A stretch of DNA of 16,427 nt from an uncultured Thomasclavelia sp. (GTDB lineage Bacteria > Bacillota_I > Bacilli_A > Erysipelotrichales > Coprobacillaceae), in assembly GCA_910588165.1 (NCBI GenBank), contig CAJUOR010000041.1:1-16427 (forward strand). The letters run 5' to 3'. The stretch's first letter is position 1. Every line of letters begins with the position of its first letter. Positions 1-7,087 of this stretch are shown one piece after another. Both the position numbers and the translations under genes were made by a program. The notes under the pieces were generated by a model. That model saw only the letters and a list, made by a program, of their open reading frames with translations, was not told the origin of the DNA and did not search any database.

Positions 1-2
1 AT

Positions 3-500
3 TCAACTTTATATCAACAACGTTTATTTAGATATATTCAAGGACAATTTGATGACAGTCATCAGCTTGAAAAACAGTTAGTTTATATGCGTTTGCTTTT
101 GGATTGGAATTTCAGTCTTTATGCGAATTACCGTAGAAAAATGCTGATGCATCTTAATGGGCTTATCGTTAATTATTTAACTAGTGAGATCTATGTTTTG
201 TTACGTCACTTGTTACCTAAAGGGAAAAGTGTACGCCGTTGGTTTATTGAAAGATATAGCAATTTAGCTGACGAGGTCCAAAATTATTTTCTTTGTGAAA
301 TTTATTTGATTGAAGAAGATTACAAAATGGCTTATACTTATCTTAAGGTCTGTCGATATGAGGGTATATTAAAGGCTTATGATGAAGATTTGAAAGCTTA
401 TAGTTGGATTAAATATCGTTTATACGCTCAAAAACAGCCACTATTCTTTAAACGAAAAGAGGGGCAAGCCGTATGGATGAAAGAACAGTTGAAATTCTAA
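3..500 (+). CDS. Unrecognised helical protein, C-terminal part (cut by left edge)
   Basis: The reading frame is already open at position 3 and runs to TAA at 498-500. The first in-frame ATG (87) is therefore unlikely to be the true start, and the gene begins outside the window. About 165 residues are visible. They are rich in Tyr, Leu, Lys and Arg with no Gly/Pro-rich loops, and look mostly alpha-helical. A stretch such as YFLCEIYLIEEDYKMAYTYL resembles a TPR-like helical pair, but I do not recognise a family. There is no signal peptide or membrane segment in the visible part. The last 28 bases overlap the start of the WYL regulator in another frame, so the two are probably co-transcribed and translationally coupled. 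It may act with that regulator, but this is inference from position only. Confidence 0.7.
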   Translation, partial: STLYQQRLFRYIQGQFDDSHQLEKQLVYMRLLLDWNFSLYANYRRKMLMHLNGLIVNYLTSEIYVLLRHLLPKGKSVRRWFIERYSNLADEVQNYFLCEIYLIEEDYKMAYTYLKVCRYEGILKAYDEDLKAYSWIKYRLYAQKQPLFFKRKEGQAVWMKEQLKF

Positions 501-1474
501 ATATTATCATTCAGTCCGGTCCTATTACAGGGCCGGAAATTTTAAAGTTGTGTCGCCATTCGATGAATATTAAGACACTTCGGGCAAATATTGAACGCTT
601 GAATTTATTACTAGCCCAAATAGGCGATGGAACATTACAAATTGAAAGTATTCGTAATCAAGGCTATCAATTCAATCACAGCTACTTTTCATGGGCGGAG
701 TACCGTTTTCTTAAAGATTCCATCGAACATTCTAAATTGCTCAATCAAGAAGAGGTAAGACATCTATTAGGGTTATGTGATCCCTTGCATCAATTGTCTG
801 AAAAAACTTTTGCCTCAAGCTATCACGATGGCTTTTTAAATACTTTAGCGGTCTGTCAAAAAGCTATTGAAAAAGAGCGTTCTTTAAAGTTTTCATATTT
901 GGAATACCGCTTAATTCAACAAAATAAAGGCTATGAGGTTATGAAACAATATAGAAAAAAAGGCAATGATAAATCAGATGAGAGCAATGAAACTTATGTC
1001 ATCAGCCCTTATGAAATAATGATGCATAAAGGGCAGTATTATGTTTTAAGTTATTGTGATAAGCACCCTGATAACTTAACGATTTTCAGAATCGACCGTA
1101 TGGCTAAAGTGAGATTGGCGATGAATACTTATTTTCATCAGTTAAAGGAAATCGTTGATTATGATAAGAAGAAGGCTCAAATGGTAAATATGTTTGTCGG
1201 GCAACAAGAGATAGAGCGTTTGGTAATTAAGTTTGAACAAGCCATTTTCCCGGCTGTGCTTGATGAATTTGGTTTTGAGGTAACATTAGATATTGATATT
1301 GACGGGAAACCATTATTGGTGTTAGAAAATTTTGCTATCTCCGAGGGCTTAATCGGGTGGATATTGATGATGGGGGAAAAAGTGGAGGTGCTAGAACCGC
1401 AATCTTTACGCCATCAGTTGTATGAACGTTTAGAGAAGATGATTTTACAATATCGCACTAGTCGAATGATGTAG
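473..1474 (+). CDS. WYL-domain transcriptional regulator
   Basis: A 333-residue DNA-binding regulator of the HTH-WYL-WCX type. Residues 1-65 fit an N-terminal winged helix (DERTVEILNIIIQSGPITG followed by an Arg/Lys-rich recognition region). The WYL domain lies at about 135-215. Its diagnostic parts are ISPY at 177-180, YYVLSY at 189-194 (YYV in place of the name-giving WYL) and FRIDRM at 205-210. Residues 240-330 match a C-terminal WCX-type extension in size and position. WYL domains are thought to bind nucleic-acid or nucleotide ligands, but this protein's ligand and targets are unknown. The start at 473 has AGGGG at 460-464, inside the end of the upstream gene. The next gene follows after 35 bases with no terminator, so an operon is likely. 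Nothing nearby suggests a defence island, so a housekeeping or envelope role is as likely. Confidence 0.88.
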   Translation: MDERTVEILNIIIQSGPITGPEILKLCRHSMNIKTLRANIERLNLLLAQIGDGTLQIESIRNQGYQFNHSYFSWAEYRFLKDSIEHSKLLNQEEVRHLLGLCDPLHQLSEKTFASSYHDGFLNTLAVCQKAIEKERSLKFSYLEYRLIQQNKGYEVMKQYRKKGNDKSDESNETYVISPYEIMMHKGQYYVLSYCDKHPDNLTIFRIDRMAKVRLAMNTYFHQLKEIVDYDKKKAQMVNMFVGQQEIERLVIKFEQAIFPAVLDEFGFEVTLDIDIDGKPLLVLENFAISEGLIGWILMMGEKVEVLEPQSLRHQLYERLEKMILQYRTSRMM

Positions 1475-1509
1475 AATATGGTAGAATGTTTTCAGGAGAG
1501 TGATTATAG

Positions 1510-3168
1510 ATGAGAGCGTTTAAATACCTTTTATTTGTTTTGGGACTGATTATACTTAACGGGTGTGCCAAAGAAGATCCCTTAGCATATATTTCCGGAA
1601 CAACAAATGAAATAGAGGTCGTTGATGAAGAAAGCAATCAAAAAGTTAAGCTTATTCGTGGGACAGAAGTTTACGTAGATGAAAAAATAGAAAGTGATCA
1701 TACTTATCGCATTTATCAAAGTCATGATGAAAAACGATTTTATATTGTTTCTGAAGAAAATATTACCGAGGACTACCAACAAGTTGTTACTAATCCGACT
1801 GTCACAAGCAATATGATAGTGAATTTAAGGGAAGATCGTTCAAAGCCTATTACAGATATAATTGTTAAAAAGGGTGAAGAAATCAAAGTTCATACCGTGA
1901 ATATGGAAAGAGATTTTAATAAAGAAGATGGTAGTGTTGATGGCTATATGATTGAAAAGGACGGTAAGCTTTATTATTTGAATGCATTGTTTACACAACC
2001 TGAAATGGCAAATAAAGACAGTATATACTATAGTACATTCTTCGATGATTGGTATGGCAAAGGTTATTCTAAAAAGACTTATATCGATGATTTGACTTAT
2101 TTGAATGTCGATCGCAGCGAATTTGAAGGTAAGCCATTCAAAAAAGATGCCCGAGCAGTTCATGTAGGAATGTCTTTGGTTTATGAACAACAAGATTATT
2201 TGATTGATTTGTGTAATACCACAGGTATTGATACTCTCGTGCTTGAAATCAAAGCAGATGATGGGCGTTTAATTTTTCAAAGCGATACGGCTAAGCAGTT
2301 TTTAAAAGATCAATCCGCAGCGGAAAGAACTAGTGTTTCTAAAGAGGAATTTGCGAAAATTGTCGAAAAATATCATGAAAACGGGATTTATTTAATTGGA
2401 CGAATGGTTACCTTCAAAGATCCGGTCTTTGTTGAGGAGTATCCGGAAGAAGCCATTACATATAAAAACGGTGATCCTTTTATTCACGATGGGTTGGCGT
2501 GGCCTAGTCCTTATTCGCGCAAAACTTGGACATATTTATTAAGCTATGCCAAAGAGGCTGCTTCATTAGGTATTGATGAAATCCAATTTGACTACGTTCG
2601 CTTTCCTGATGGCATGTCTGATGTAGAAGAACGATTGAATTTAAGAAATCAATATGATGAAAGTAAGCCCCAAGCGATTTTGCATTTTCTACATTATGCC
2701 CGTGAAGAATTGCGGGAAGTAAAGGCTTATATCAGTGCTGATGTCTTTGGCTGGGTTATGATTTGCGGAGATGACCAAGAAATCGGACAGTTTATTCCGG
2801 CTGTCGCAAGTGTTGTCGATGCTATTTCACCGATGCCTTATCCGGATCACTTTGGAGCGTATAGTTTAGGAATAGCTCAACCTTGGCAAGAACCGGGAGC
2901 ACTTTTAGAAGCTTTTACAGTTAAATCTATGGAAATTATCAATACAATCGAATCACCTGCTGTTTATCGGACATGGATACAAGGCTATGCTTGTTTAGAG
3001 TGGGTGTGTCAAGGAACAAGCGATAATCCTAGCCGTGGCTATGGACCTGATGAACTCATTGCCCAAATTCAAGGTATTAGAAATGCCGGAGAAACAGGCT
3101 ATATTGTATGGTCTGGTGATGGTGGAAAAGATATGTTTGAGTGGCGAAAGGGCGGATTTATCGAATAA
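1510..3168 (+). CDS. Lipoprotein with DUF4015-type putative glycoside hydrolase domain
   Basis: A 552-residue exported protein. Residues 2-18 form a short lipoprotein signal ending LNGC, so Cys19 is the likely lipidated residue and the protein would be anchored on the outer face of the membrane. Residues about 35-165 are beta-rich and look like SH3-like wall-binding modules (for example TVTSNMIVNLREDRSKPI). Residues about 213-540 match the DUF4015 putative glycoside hydrolase family (TIM-barrel-like). Visible motifs are LVLEIKADDGRL (243-254), GRMVTFKDP (297-305), FDYVRFPDG (360-368), DVFGW (411-415), SPMPYPDHF (440-448) and YIVWSGDG (531-538). Acidic residues such as D361 are candidate catalytic groups, which is inference. 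The substrate is unknown; a cell-wall or surface glycan is plausible. AGGAGAG at 1494-1500 supports the ATG at 1510. It is the last gene of the run before a strong terminator. Confidence 0.85.
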   Translation: MRAFKYLLFVLGLIILNGCAKEDPLAYISGTTNEIEVVDEESNQKVKLIRGTEVYVDEKIESDHTYRIYQSHDEKRFYIVSEENITEDYQQVVTNPTVTSNMIVNLREDRSKPITDIIVKKGEEIKVHTVNMERDFNKEDGSVDGYMIEKDGKLYYLNALFTQPEMANKDSIYYSTFFDDWYGKGYSKKTYIDDLTYLNVDRSEFEGKPFKKDARAVHVGMSLVYEQQDYLIDLCNTTGIDTLVLEIKADDGRLIFQSDTAKQFLKDQSAAERTSVSKEEFAKIVEKYHENGIYLIGRMVTFKDPVFVEEYPEEAITYKNGDPFIHDGLAWPSPYSRKTWTYLLSYAKEAASLGIDEIQFDYVRFPDGMSDVEERLNLRNQYDESKPQAILHFLHYAREELREVKAYISADVFGWVMICGDDQEIGQFIPAVASVVDAISPMPYPDHFGAYSLGIAQPWQEPGALLEAFTVKSMEIINTIESPAVYRTWIQGYACLEWVCQGTSDNPSRGYGPDELIAQIQGIRNAGETGYIVWSGDGGKDMFEWRKGGFIE

Positions 3169-3249
3169 GCCATGAAATAGATGAAAAAGATATTCAAATA
3201 TAAAATGAATTAAGCTATATACATAGACAATTAGCTTAGACATAAAAAA

Positions 3250-3284
3250 GACCTTTGTCAAATTTGACAAAGGTCAGTTTTTTT
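3250..3284. terminator. Bidirectional terminator between lipoprotein gene and asd
   Basis: Positions 3250-3275 form a perfect 26-base palindrome: the left half GACCTTTGTCAAA is the reverse complement of the right half. A run of seven T follows at 3278-3284 on the plus strand, and an A-rich run lies at 3243-3249, which reads as T on the minus strand. It can therefore end transcription from both convergent genes. The plus-strand T run reaches into the asd stop codon (3283-3285). Confidence 0.88.
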
Positions 3285-4317
3285 ATAATAAGCCCATTTC
3301 TACCATTTTCAAACCGATATCAATAGAGTTGTAAGCAGCACCTTTCATTAACTGGTCTGCAACAATCCACATAGATAAGCCATTGTCTTTGTCTAAGTCT
3401 TTGCGAACACGACCTACAAATACTTTTTCACTACCCATATGGTCAATAACCATAGGGTAAACTTGATTGGCAATATCATCAACTAATTCTACACCGGTTG
3501 AATGTGCTAATAAATCCATAGCTTTATCTAAATCAATTGGACAATCTGTTTCGATATAAACACTTTCGCTATGTCCGCGAAGAACCGGAACACGAACACA
3601 AGTAGCGTTAATCTCGATTTTCTTATGGAACATTTTTTTGGTTTCATTAACCATTTTTAATTCTTCTTTTGTAAAGGCGTTATCCATATCGAATAAGTCA
3701 ATCTGCGGAATACAGTTGAAAGCGATAGGGTAATGCTTTTTATCACTTGCACAAGGTAAGGTGTTTGCCACAGGTGTTTCATTATTTAAAACAGCTTTTG
3801 TTTGTTCATGAAGTTCTCTCATGCCCGCCACACCGGCACCTGATACGGCTTGATAAGTAGATACGATAATGCGGTTAATACCAAACTCATCATCTAAACG
3901 TTTTAAGGCACTTACCATTTGAATAGTTGAGCAGTTAGGGTTAGCAATGATGCCTTTGTGCCATTTTAAATCTTCGGCATTAACTTCGGGAACAACCAAT
4001 GGGACATCTTCTTGCATTCTGAAATAGCTCGTATTGTCAATGACAACCGCACCGGCTTGAACAGCATATGGGGCAAATTTTTTAGAAATGCTTCCACCTG
4101 CTGAGAAGAAAGCAACATCTATATTTTCAAAACTGTTTTCAGTCAGCTCTTCAACTACAAATGTCTGATCTTCAAAAGTGATTTCTTTACCGGCACTACG
4201 ACTGGAAGCTAAGAGTTTGATACTTTCGTATGGAAAATTAAATTCAATCACACATCTTAGCATCTCTCTGCCAACGGCACCGGTTGCACCGACAATCGCA
4301 ACTTTATATTTTTTCAT
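3283..4317 (-). CDS. asd: Aspartate-semialdehyde dehydrogenase
   Basis: A 344-residue cytosolic enzyme, full length for the bacterial family. It reduces aspartyl-4-phosphate with NADPH to aspartate semialdehyde, the branch point to lysine/diaminopimelate, threonine and methionine. The N-terminal nucleotide-binding loop GATGAVG is at residues 10-16. The active-site segment NPNCSTIQ places the catalytic cysteine at Cys129. The RGHSESVYIET segment carries the active-site Arg247 and the general-base His249. It is the second gene of an operon with aspartokinase: its start overlaps the lysC end by 14 bases, and its AAAGGAGGAG ribosome site (4325-4334) lies inside lysC, 7 bases from the ATG. Translational coupling is likely. 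Diaminopimelate made from its product feeds peptidoglycan. Nothing is truncated or unusual. Confidence 0.97.
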   Translation of the reverse strand: MKKYKVAIVGATGAVGREMLRCVIEFNFPYESIKLLASSRSAGKEITFEDQTFVVEELTENSFENIDVAFFSAGGSISKKFAPYAVQAGAVVIDNTSYFRMQEDVPLVVPEVNAEDLKWHKGIIANPNCSTIQMVSALKRLDDEFGINRIIVSTYQAVSGAGVAGMRELHEQTKAVLNNETPVANTLPCASDKKHYPIAFNCIPQIDLFDMDNAFTKEELKMVNETKKMFHKKIEINATCVRVPVLRGHSESVYIETDCPIDLDKAMDLLAHSTGVELVDDIANQVYPMVIDHMGSEKVFVGRVRKDLDKDNGLSMWIVADQLMKGAAYNSIDIGLKMVEMGLL

Positions 4318-5554
4318 TTAGAAACTCCTCCTTTGTTTTACTGAAAAAATAATCATGTAATAAGCACATGGCTTCCCGAACATCTTTTTTATCTGTAAAG
4401 AAGCGAGCACATATGCCATCTTTTTTTGATGTAATAATATTGATGCCGGCTTTAACTAAAGTATGAATGGCCTCTTCATAAATATATGTGCTTTTTTCCA
4501 AATTGTCACCGACAATTGAAACCTGACCGATTCCACCACGCACAACAATTCGCTCAAAATCCAATAAGTCTTTTAAATCTTGAAGGATTCTTGCAGCTAA
4601 TGGGGCATCTTCTTCTTGAATCATTAAAGTGTATAAACCATTTGTATTCAATTTCTGAGTGTAATAAGCGCCTAGAATATCAATTTTAGCTTTTAGGAAG
4701 GCTTGATTGATGTAGGCAAACTTACTTTCATTCTCATCTAAACCGTGCAGTAAAATCATAGCGGTATTGAATGAGCTGGTAACACCACTGATTGGATATT
4801 TATTCTTATCATCGTATGAATCCGAAACTTTTGTCCCCCAACCGTTACTGAAACTAGAGCGAGCGTGAATCGTTACTTGGTTTTGTTGTGCCATTTCAAC
4901 ACATCTTGAGTTTAAAACCTTGGCTCCTTCTAAGGATAATTGCAACATGGCTTTATGCGTAATATACGGAAGTCTAAAGGCATTTGGAACAATACGAGGA
5001 TCAGCGGTAAAGACACCGTTGACATCGGAATAAATTTCGACAGCTTCGGCATTTAAGGCAATAGCAATGGCTACAGCGGATAAATCACTGCCACCTCGTC
5101 CTAACGTTGTAACGATATGATCTTTAGTATGGGCCTGAAAGCCCGGACAAATAATGACGTCATATTTCTCAAGTTTTTCTTGCATATAGTGACTATCTAC
5201 ATTTAAAATCTTGGCATTTGTGAAATTGTCATCTGTCACAATTCCGATTTCTTCATTGCGTAAAGTTGTGACGTTAAGGTTTAAAGCCATAAATTCACTT
5301 TTAATCACAAGAGAGGAAATCGTTTCACCAATACTGGAAAGACGATCTAATTCTTCTTTAGTTAAGTTGTTTTTATTAACTAAGGATAATAGCGTATCTG
5401 TGGCATATGGGTCATCAAAACGTCCCATTGCCGATACGATGGCAACAACCTTGTATCCATCGTTACAGGCACGCTGAATATGGTTATATATCAACTGTCT
5501 TGAGTGGGGTGTGCCTGTAGAGGTTCCTCCAAACTTTTGGACAATAATCTTCAT
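4304..5554 (-). CDS. lysC: Aspartate kinase (DapG/LysC type, monofunctional)
   Basis: A 416-residue aspartokinase, which phosphorylates aspartate as the first step of the aspartate family pathway. The kinase domain shows KFGGTS at residues 7-12, the SIGETISS region at 74-81, LGRGGSD at 151-157, and SDVNGVFTADPRIVPNA at 176-192. Two C-terminal ACT-type regulatory domains follow (about 260-330 and 340-405). The opening MKIIVQKFGGTS resembles Bacillus DapG, the diaminopimelate-responsive isozyme, but the inhibitor cannot be read from sequence alone. In the second ACT domain the usual Ser-Glu ligand pair after the GINI strand appears as SKKDG (376-380), so feedback behaviour may differ. AGAGGTG (5561-5567) supports the start. 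It is co-transcribed with asd, which it overlaps. The leader is only about 45 bases, so no lysine riboswitch is present. Confidence 0.95.
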   Translation of the reverse strand: MKIIVQKFGGTSTGTPHSRQLIYNHIQRACNDGYKVVAIVSAMGRFDDPYATDTLLSLVNKNNLTKEELDRLSSIGETISSLVIKSEFMALNLNVTTLRNEEIGIVTDDNFTNAKILNVDSHYMQEKLEKYDVIICPGFQAHTKDHIVTTLGRGGSDLSAVAIAIALNAEAVEIYSDVNGVFTADPRIVPNAFRLPYITHKAMLQLSLEGAKVLNSRCVEMAQQNQVTIHARSSFSNGWGTKVSDSYDDKNKYPISGVTSSFNTAMILLHGLDENESKFAYINQAFLKAKIDILGAYYTQKLNTNGLYTLMIQEEDAPLAARILQDLKDLLDFERIVVRGGIGQVSIVGDNLEKSTYIYEEAIHTLVKAGINIITSKKDGICARFFTDKKDVREAMCLLHDYFFSKTKEEFLNEKI

Positions 5555-5606
5555 TCTTTACACCTCTGTGTTTCATTTTTGATAAATCTTATATTTACCG
5601 CTTTTA

Positions 5607-5635
5607 ATCATAGCATTATTCTTTTTTGATGTCAA
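5607..5635 (-). promoter_or_regulatory. Promoter of lysC-asd
   Basis: On the minus strand a perfect -35 box TTGACA (5630-5635) is followed after 17 bases by TATGAT (5607-5612). Transcription should start near 5600, giving a leader of about 45 bases before lysC. That is too short for a lysine riboswitch, which is about 180 bases. Confidence 0.82.
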
Positions 5636-5684
5636 TTTTATAAGTTGTAATAATGATGAGTTAAACGATTAGTTTTAATCTTAT

Positions 5685-5713
5685 TTGACAATTAAGACAA
5701 GATAGATTAGAAT
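5685..5713 (+). promoter_or_regulatory. Promoter of tcdA
   Basis: A perfect TTGACA (5685-5690) and TAGAAT (5708-5713) are separated by 17 bases, divergent from the lysC promoter about 50 bases away. The expected start near 5720 leaves a leader of about 19 bases that contains GGAGG (5727-5731). Confidence 0.8.
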
Positions 5714-5738
5714 AAATAGCTGAAATGGAGGAATGGTT

Positions 5739-6428
5739 ATGCAAGATGAAAGAACTTTACAGCTTATAGGCGAAAAAAACTTCGCTAGTTTGCAGTCAAA
5801 AACCATTCTTATCTTTGGACTTGGCGGGGTAGGCGGTTATGTTGCGGAAGCCCTAGCCCGAGTTGGTATCAGACATTTTATTTTGGTTGATCACGATACT
5901 GTTGCCTTGAGCAATTTGAATCGTCAAATCATCGCTTTGCATTCAACCTTAGGGCAAAAGAAGATTGAAGTGATGAAGAAAAGAATTTTAGATATTCGAA
6001 GCGATGCCAAGATTGAGTGTTACGATATGTTCTATTTACCGGAATATCTTGATAAAGATAAACTCTTTTATGGTGTCGATTATATTGTTGATGCGGTTGA
6101 TACGATTACAGCTAAAATAGATATTGTTTTAGAAGCTCAAAAAAGAGGCATACCTTTGATTTCGGCGATGGGAACAGGTAATAAACTACGTCCTGAACTT
6201 TTAGAGGTAACGGATATTTATCGTACAGAAATGTGTCCTTTGTGCAAGGTTATGCGTAGAGAATTAAAGAAAAGAAATGTTGCTTTTTTGAAAGTTGTTT
6301 ACAGTAAAGAACAACCGCAAAAAGTAGGTTCAAGAACACCTGCCAGCATGATTTTTGTGCCGGCTTCAGCCGGGCTTTTAATCGCCTCGGAAATCGTATT
6401 GGATTTTCTTGCTTTAGATAAAAAATAA
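5739..6428 (+). CDS. tcdA: tRNA threonylcarbamoyladenosine dehydratase (ThiF/E1-like)
   Basis: A 229-residue E1-like ATP-dependent enzyme of the TcdA (YgdL/CsdL) family, which cyclises t6A37 of ANN-decoding tRNAs to ct6A. The nucleotide-binding motif GLGGVGGYVAEAL is at residues 27-39. The family pattern continues with VDHDTVALSNLNRQ (50-63), DAVDT (118-122), ISAMGTGNKLRP (141-152), DIYRT plus KVMRRELKKR (159-179), and GSRTPASMIFVPASAGLLIASE (197-218). The segment CPLC (166-169) has two cysteines where relatives usually have at most one. I chose 5739 rather than the ATG at 5733 because GGAGG ends at 5731, one base before 5733 but seven before 5739. The gene has its own promoter, and no clear hairpin terminator follows. 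A MoeB/ThiF role is less likely because no moa or thi genes are nearby. Confidence 0.9.
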   Translation: MQDERTLQLIGEKNFASLQSKTILIFGLGGVGGYVAEALARVGIRHFILVDHDTVALSNLNRQIIALHSTLGQKKIEVMKKRILDIRSDAKIECYDMFYLPEYLDKDKLFYGVDYIVDAVDTITAKIDIVLEAQKRGIPLISAMGTGNKLRPELLEVTDIYRTEMCPLCKVMRRELKKRNVAFLKVVYSKEQPQKVGSRTPASMIFVPASAGLLIASEIVLDFLALDKK

Positions 6429-6451
6429 ATGTACTAAATACAATTGATTTT

Positions 6452-6459
6452 GGTATAAT
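6452..6459 (+). promoter_or_regulatory. Extended -10 promoter of the 6485 gene
   Basis: TGG followed by TATAAT (6454-6459) is an extended -10 box. No good -35 is seen about 17 bases upstream, as is typical for this promoter type. The expected start near 6466 gives a leader of only about 19 bases, almost all of it ribosome binding site (AGGGGGG at 6469-6475). Confidence 0.7.
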
Positions 6460-6484
6460 ATAGATAAAAGGGGGGTAAAGTTTT

Positions 6485-6757
6485 ATGGAATATTGTTCAG
6501 TGCATGCCACGAAAGAAACGATAGAGGCGTCTAAAAAAATTGTTGCCGACTATATGTTAGGGGCGGGTTTGAAATTGAATGATAAAGAAATTGAACTTTT
6601 GACAAAAGATATTATGGAAACATCTGCGATGATGGGCGGAGATTATGATAAAAAGAGCCTTGAAGGTGTTTGTCAGGAGTACCTTGACAGTAATTTTTAT
6701 CCACGTTTTTTAAAGCTTCATCGCAAAGAGTTAGGTGGACCTCTTTTCCGTTTTTAG
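6485..6757 (+). CDS. Small conserved-looking protein of unknown function
   Basis: A 90-residue soluble, mostly helical protein that I do not recognise. Notable are two Met-rich turns (METSAMMGGDYD, about residues 45-56) and a C-terminal segment NFYPRFLKLHRKELGGPLF. There is no signal peptide, membrane segment or Cys pair. It is probably a real gene because it has its own extended -10 promoter and a strong AGGGGGG site nine bases before the ATG. Its codon use is like its neighbours. Its stop codon overlaps the stop of the convergent membrane-protein gene by four bases (6754-6757), leaving no room for a terminator between them. Confidence 0.75.
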   Translation: MEYCSVHATKETIEASKKIVADYMLGAGLKLNDKEIELLTKDIMETSAMMGGDYDKKSLEGVCQEYLDSNFYPRFLKLHRKELGGPLFRF

Positions 6758-7026
6758 AAGAAGATGCGATTGGCTCTAGGCATGGTGAAGGTTAAGAGGA
6801 CACTTGCCAAAATAAGTAAAAAGCCGATAAGGATATAACTTATTGTTTTCAATTTTTTAGATCTGTCATATAAACCTAAAAGAATCAACATATAACCCAA
6901 AGAACTTGTAGAACAAAGCATCAAGAAAAAAGGTGACTTTGTTAGATTAAACATAAATGACAGCATGAAAAGTAAGGTAAAGGTTGCGACGATTGATATG
7001 GCTTTGGCATAGTTATGTTCTTTCAT
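6754..7026 (-). CDS. Small three-helix membrane protein, unknown function
   Basis: With the start at 7024-7026 this is a 90-residue integral membrane protein. Hydrophobic helices span about 9-27, 33-53 and 60-80, with a basic loop YDRSKKLK (53-60) and a basic C-terminal tail. I chose this start because GAAAGGGTGA (7031-7040) precedes it at the right distance. The predicted promoter -10 (7054-7059) also lies upstream of it. The longer frame reaching 7074 would begin upstream of the transcription start. No family is recognised. Its stop overlaps the convergent 6485 gene by four bases. Confidence 0.68.
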   Translation of the reverse strand: MKEHNYAKAISIVATFTLLFMLSFMFNLTKSPFFLMLCSTSSLGYMLILLGLYDRSKKLKTISYILIGFLLILASVLLTFTMPRANRIFF

Positions 7027-7053
7027 CGTATCACCCTTTCTGTATTTATCAAT

Positions 7054-7062
7054 ATTATAACA
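7054..7062 (-). promoter_or_regulatory. Extended -10 promoter of the small membrane protein
   Basis: On the minus strand TGT is followed directly by TATAAT (7054-7059), an extended -10 box without a clear -35. The expected start near 7047 leaves about 20 bases of leader. The same AT block could serve as a -10 (TATAAC, 7056-7061) for the divergent 7088 gene, so the two promoters may overlap. The plus-strand assignment is weak. Confidence 0.6.
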
Positions 7063-7087
7063 TAGAAGTATCAAGGGAGGTGGAATA

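Noticed and set aside
473..1474. WYL regulator as marker of a defence island
   Set aside because: No nuclease, helicase, methylase, reverse transcriptase or toxin-antitoxin gene is nearby; neighbours are a lipoprotein and amino-acid biosynthesis genes.
1582..2193. Minus-strand open frames inside the lipoprotein gene, and similar frames elsewhere (for example 4486-4689, 5211-5477, 9103-9303, 11447-11963, 13757-13960)
   Set aside because: They lie opposite or within well-supported genes and have no ribosome site or recognisable protein character; they are shadows of the real coding frames.
3211..3238. Inverted repeat TAAGCTA/TAGCTTA as a terminator
   Set aside because: Seven weak pairs around a 14-base loop with no T run; the strong palindrome at 3250 explains termination.
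2995..3270. Minus-strand frame spanning the lipoprotein 3' end and the terminator
   Set aside because: It runs through the palindromic terminator and opposite a supported coding region; no promoter or ribosome site fits.
5555..5738. Lysine riboswitch upstream of lysC
   Set aside because: The predicted lysC leader is only about 45 bases, and the rest of the 184-base gap is taken by two divergent promoters. No multi-stem structure is apparent.
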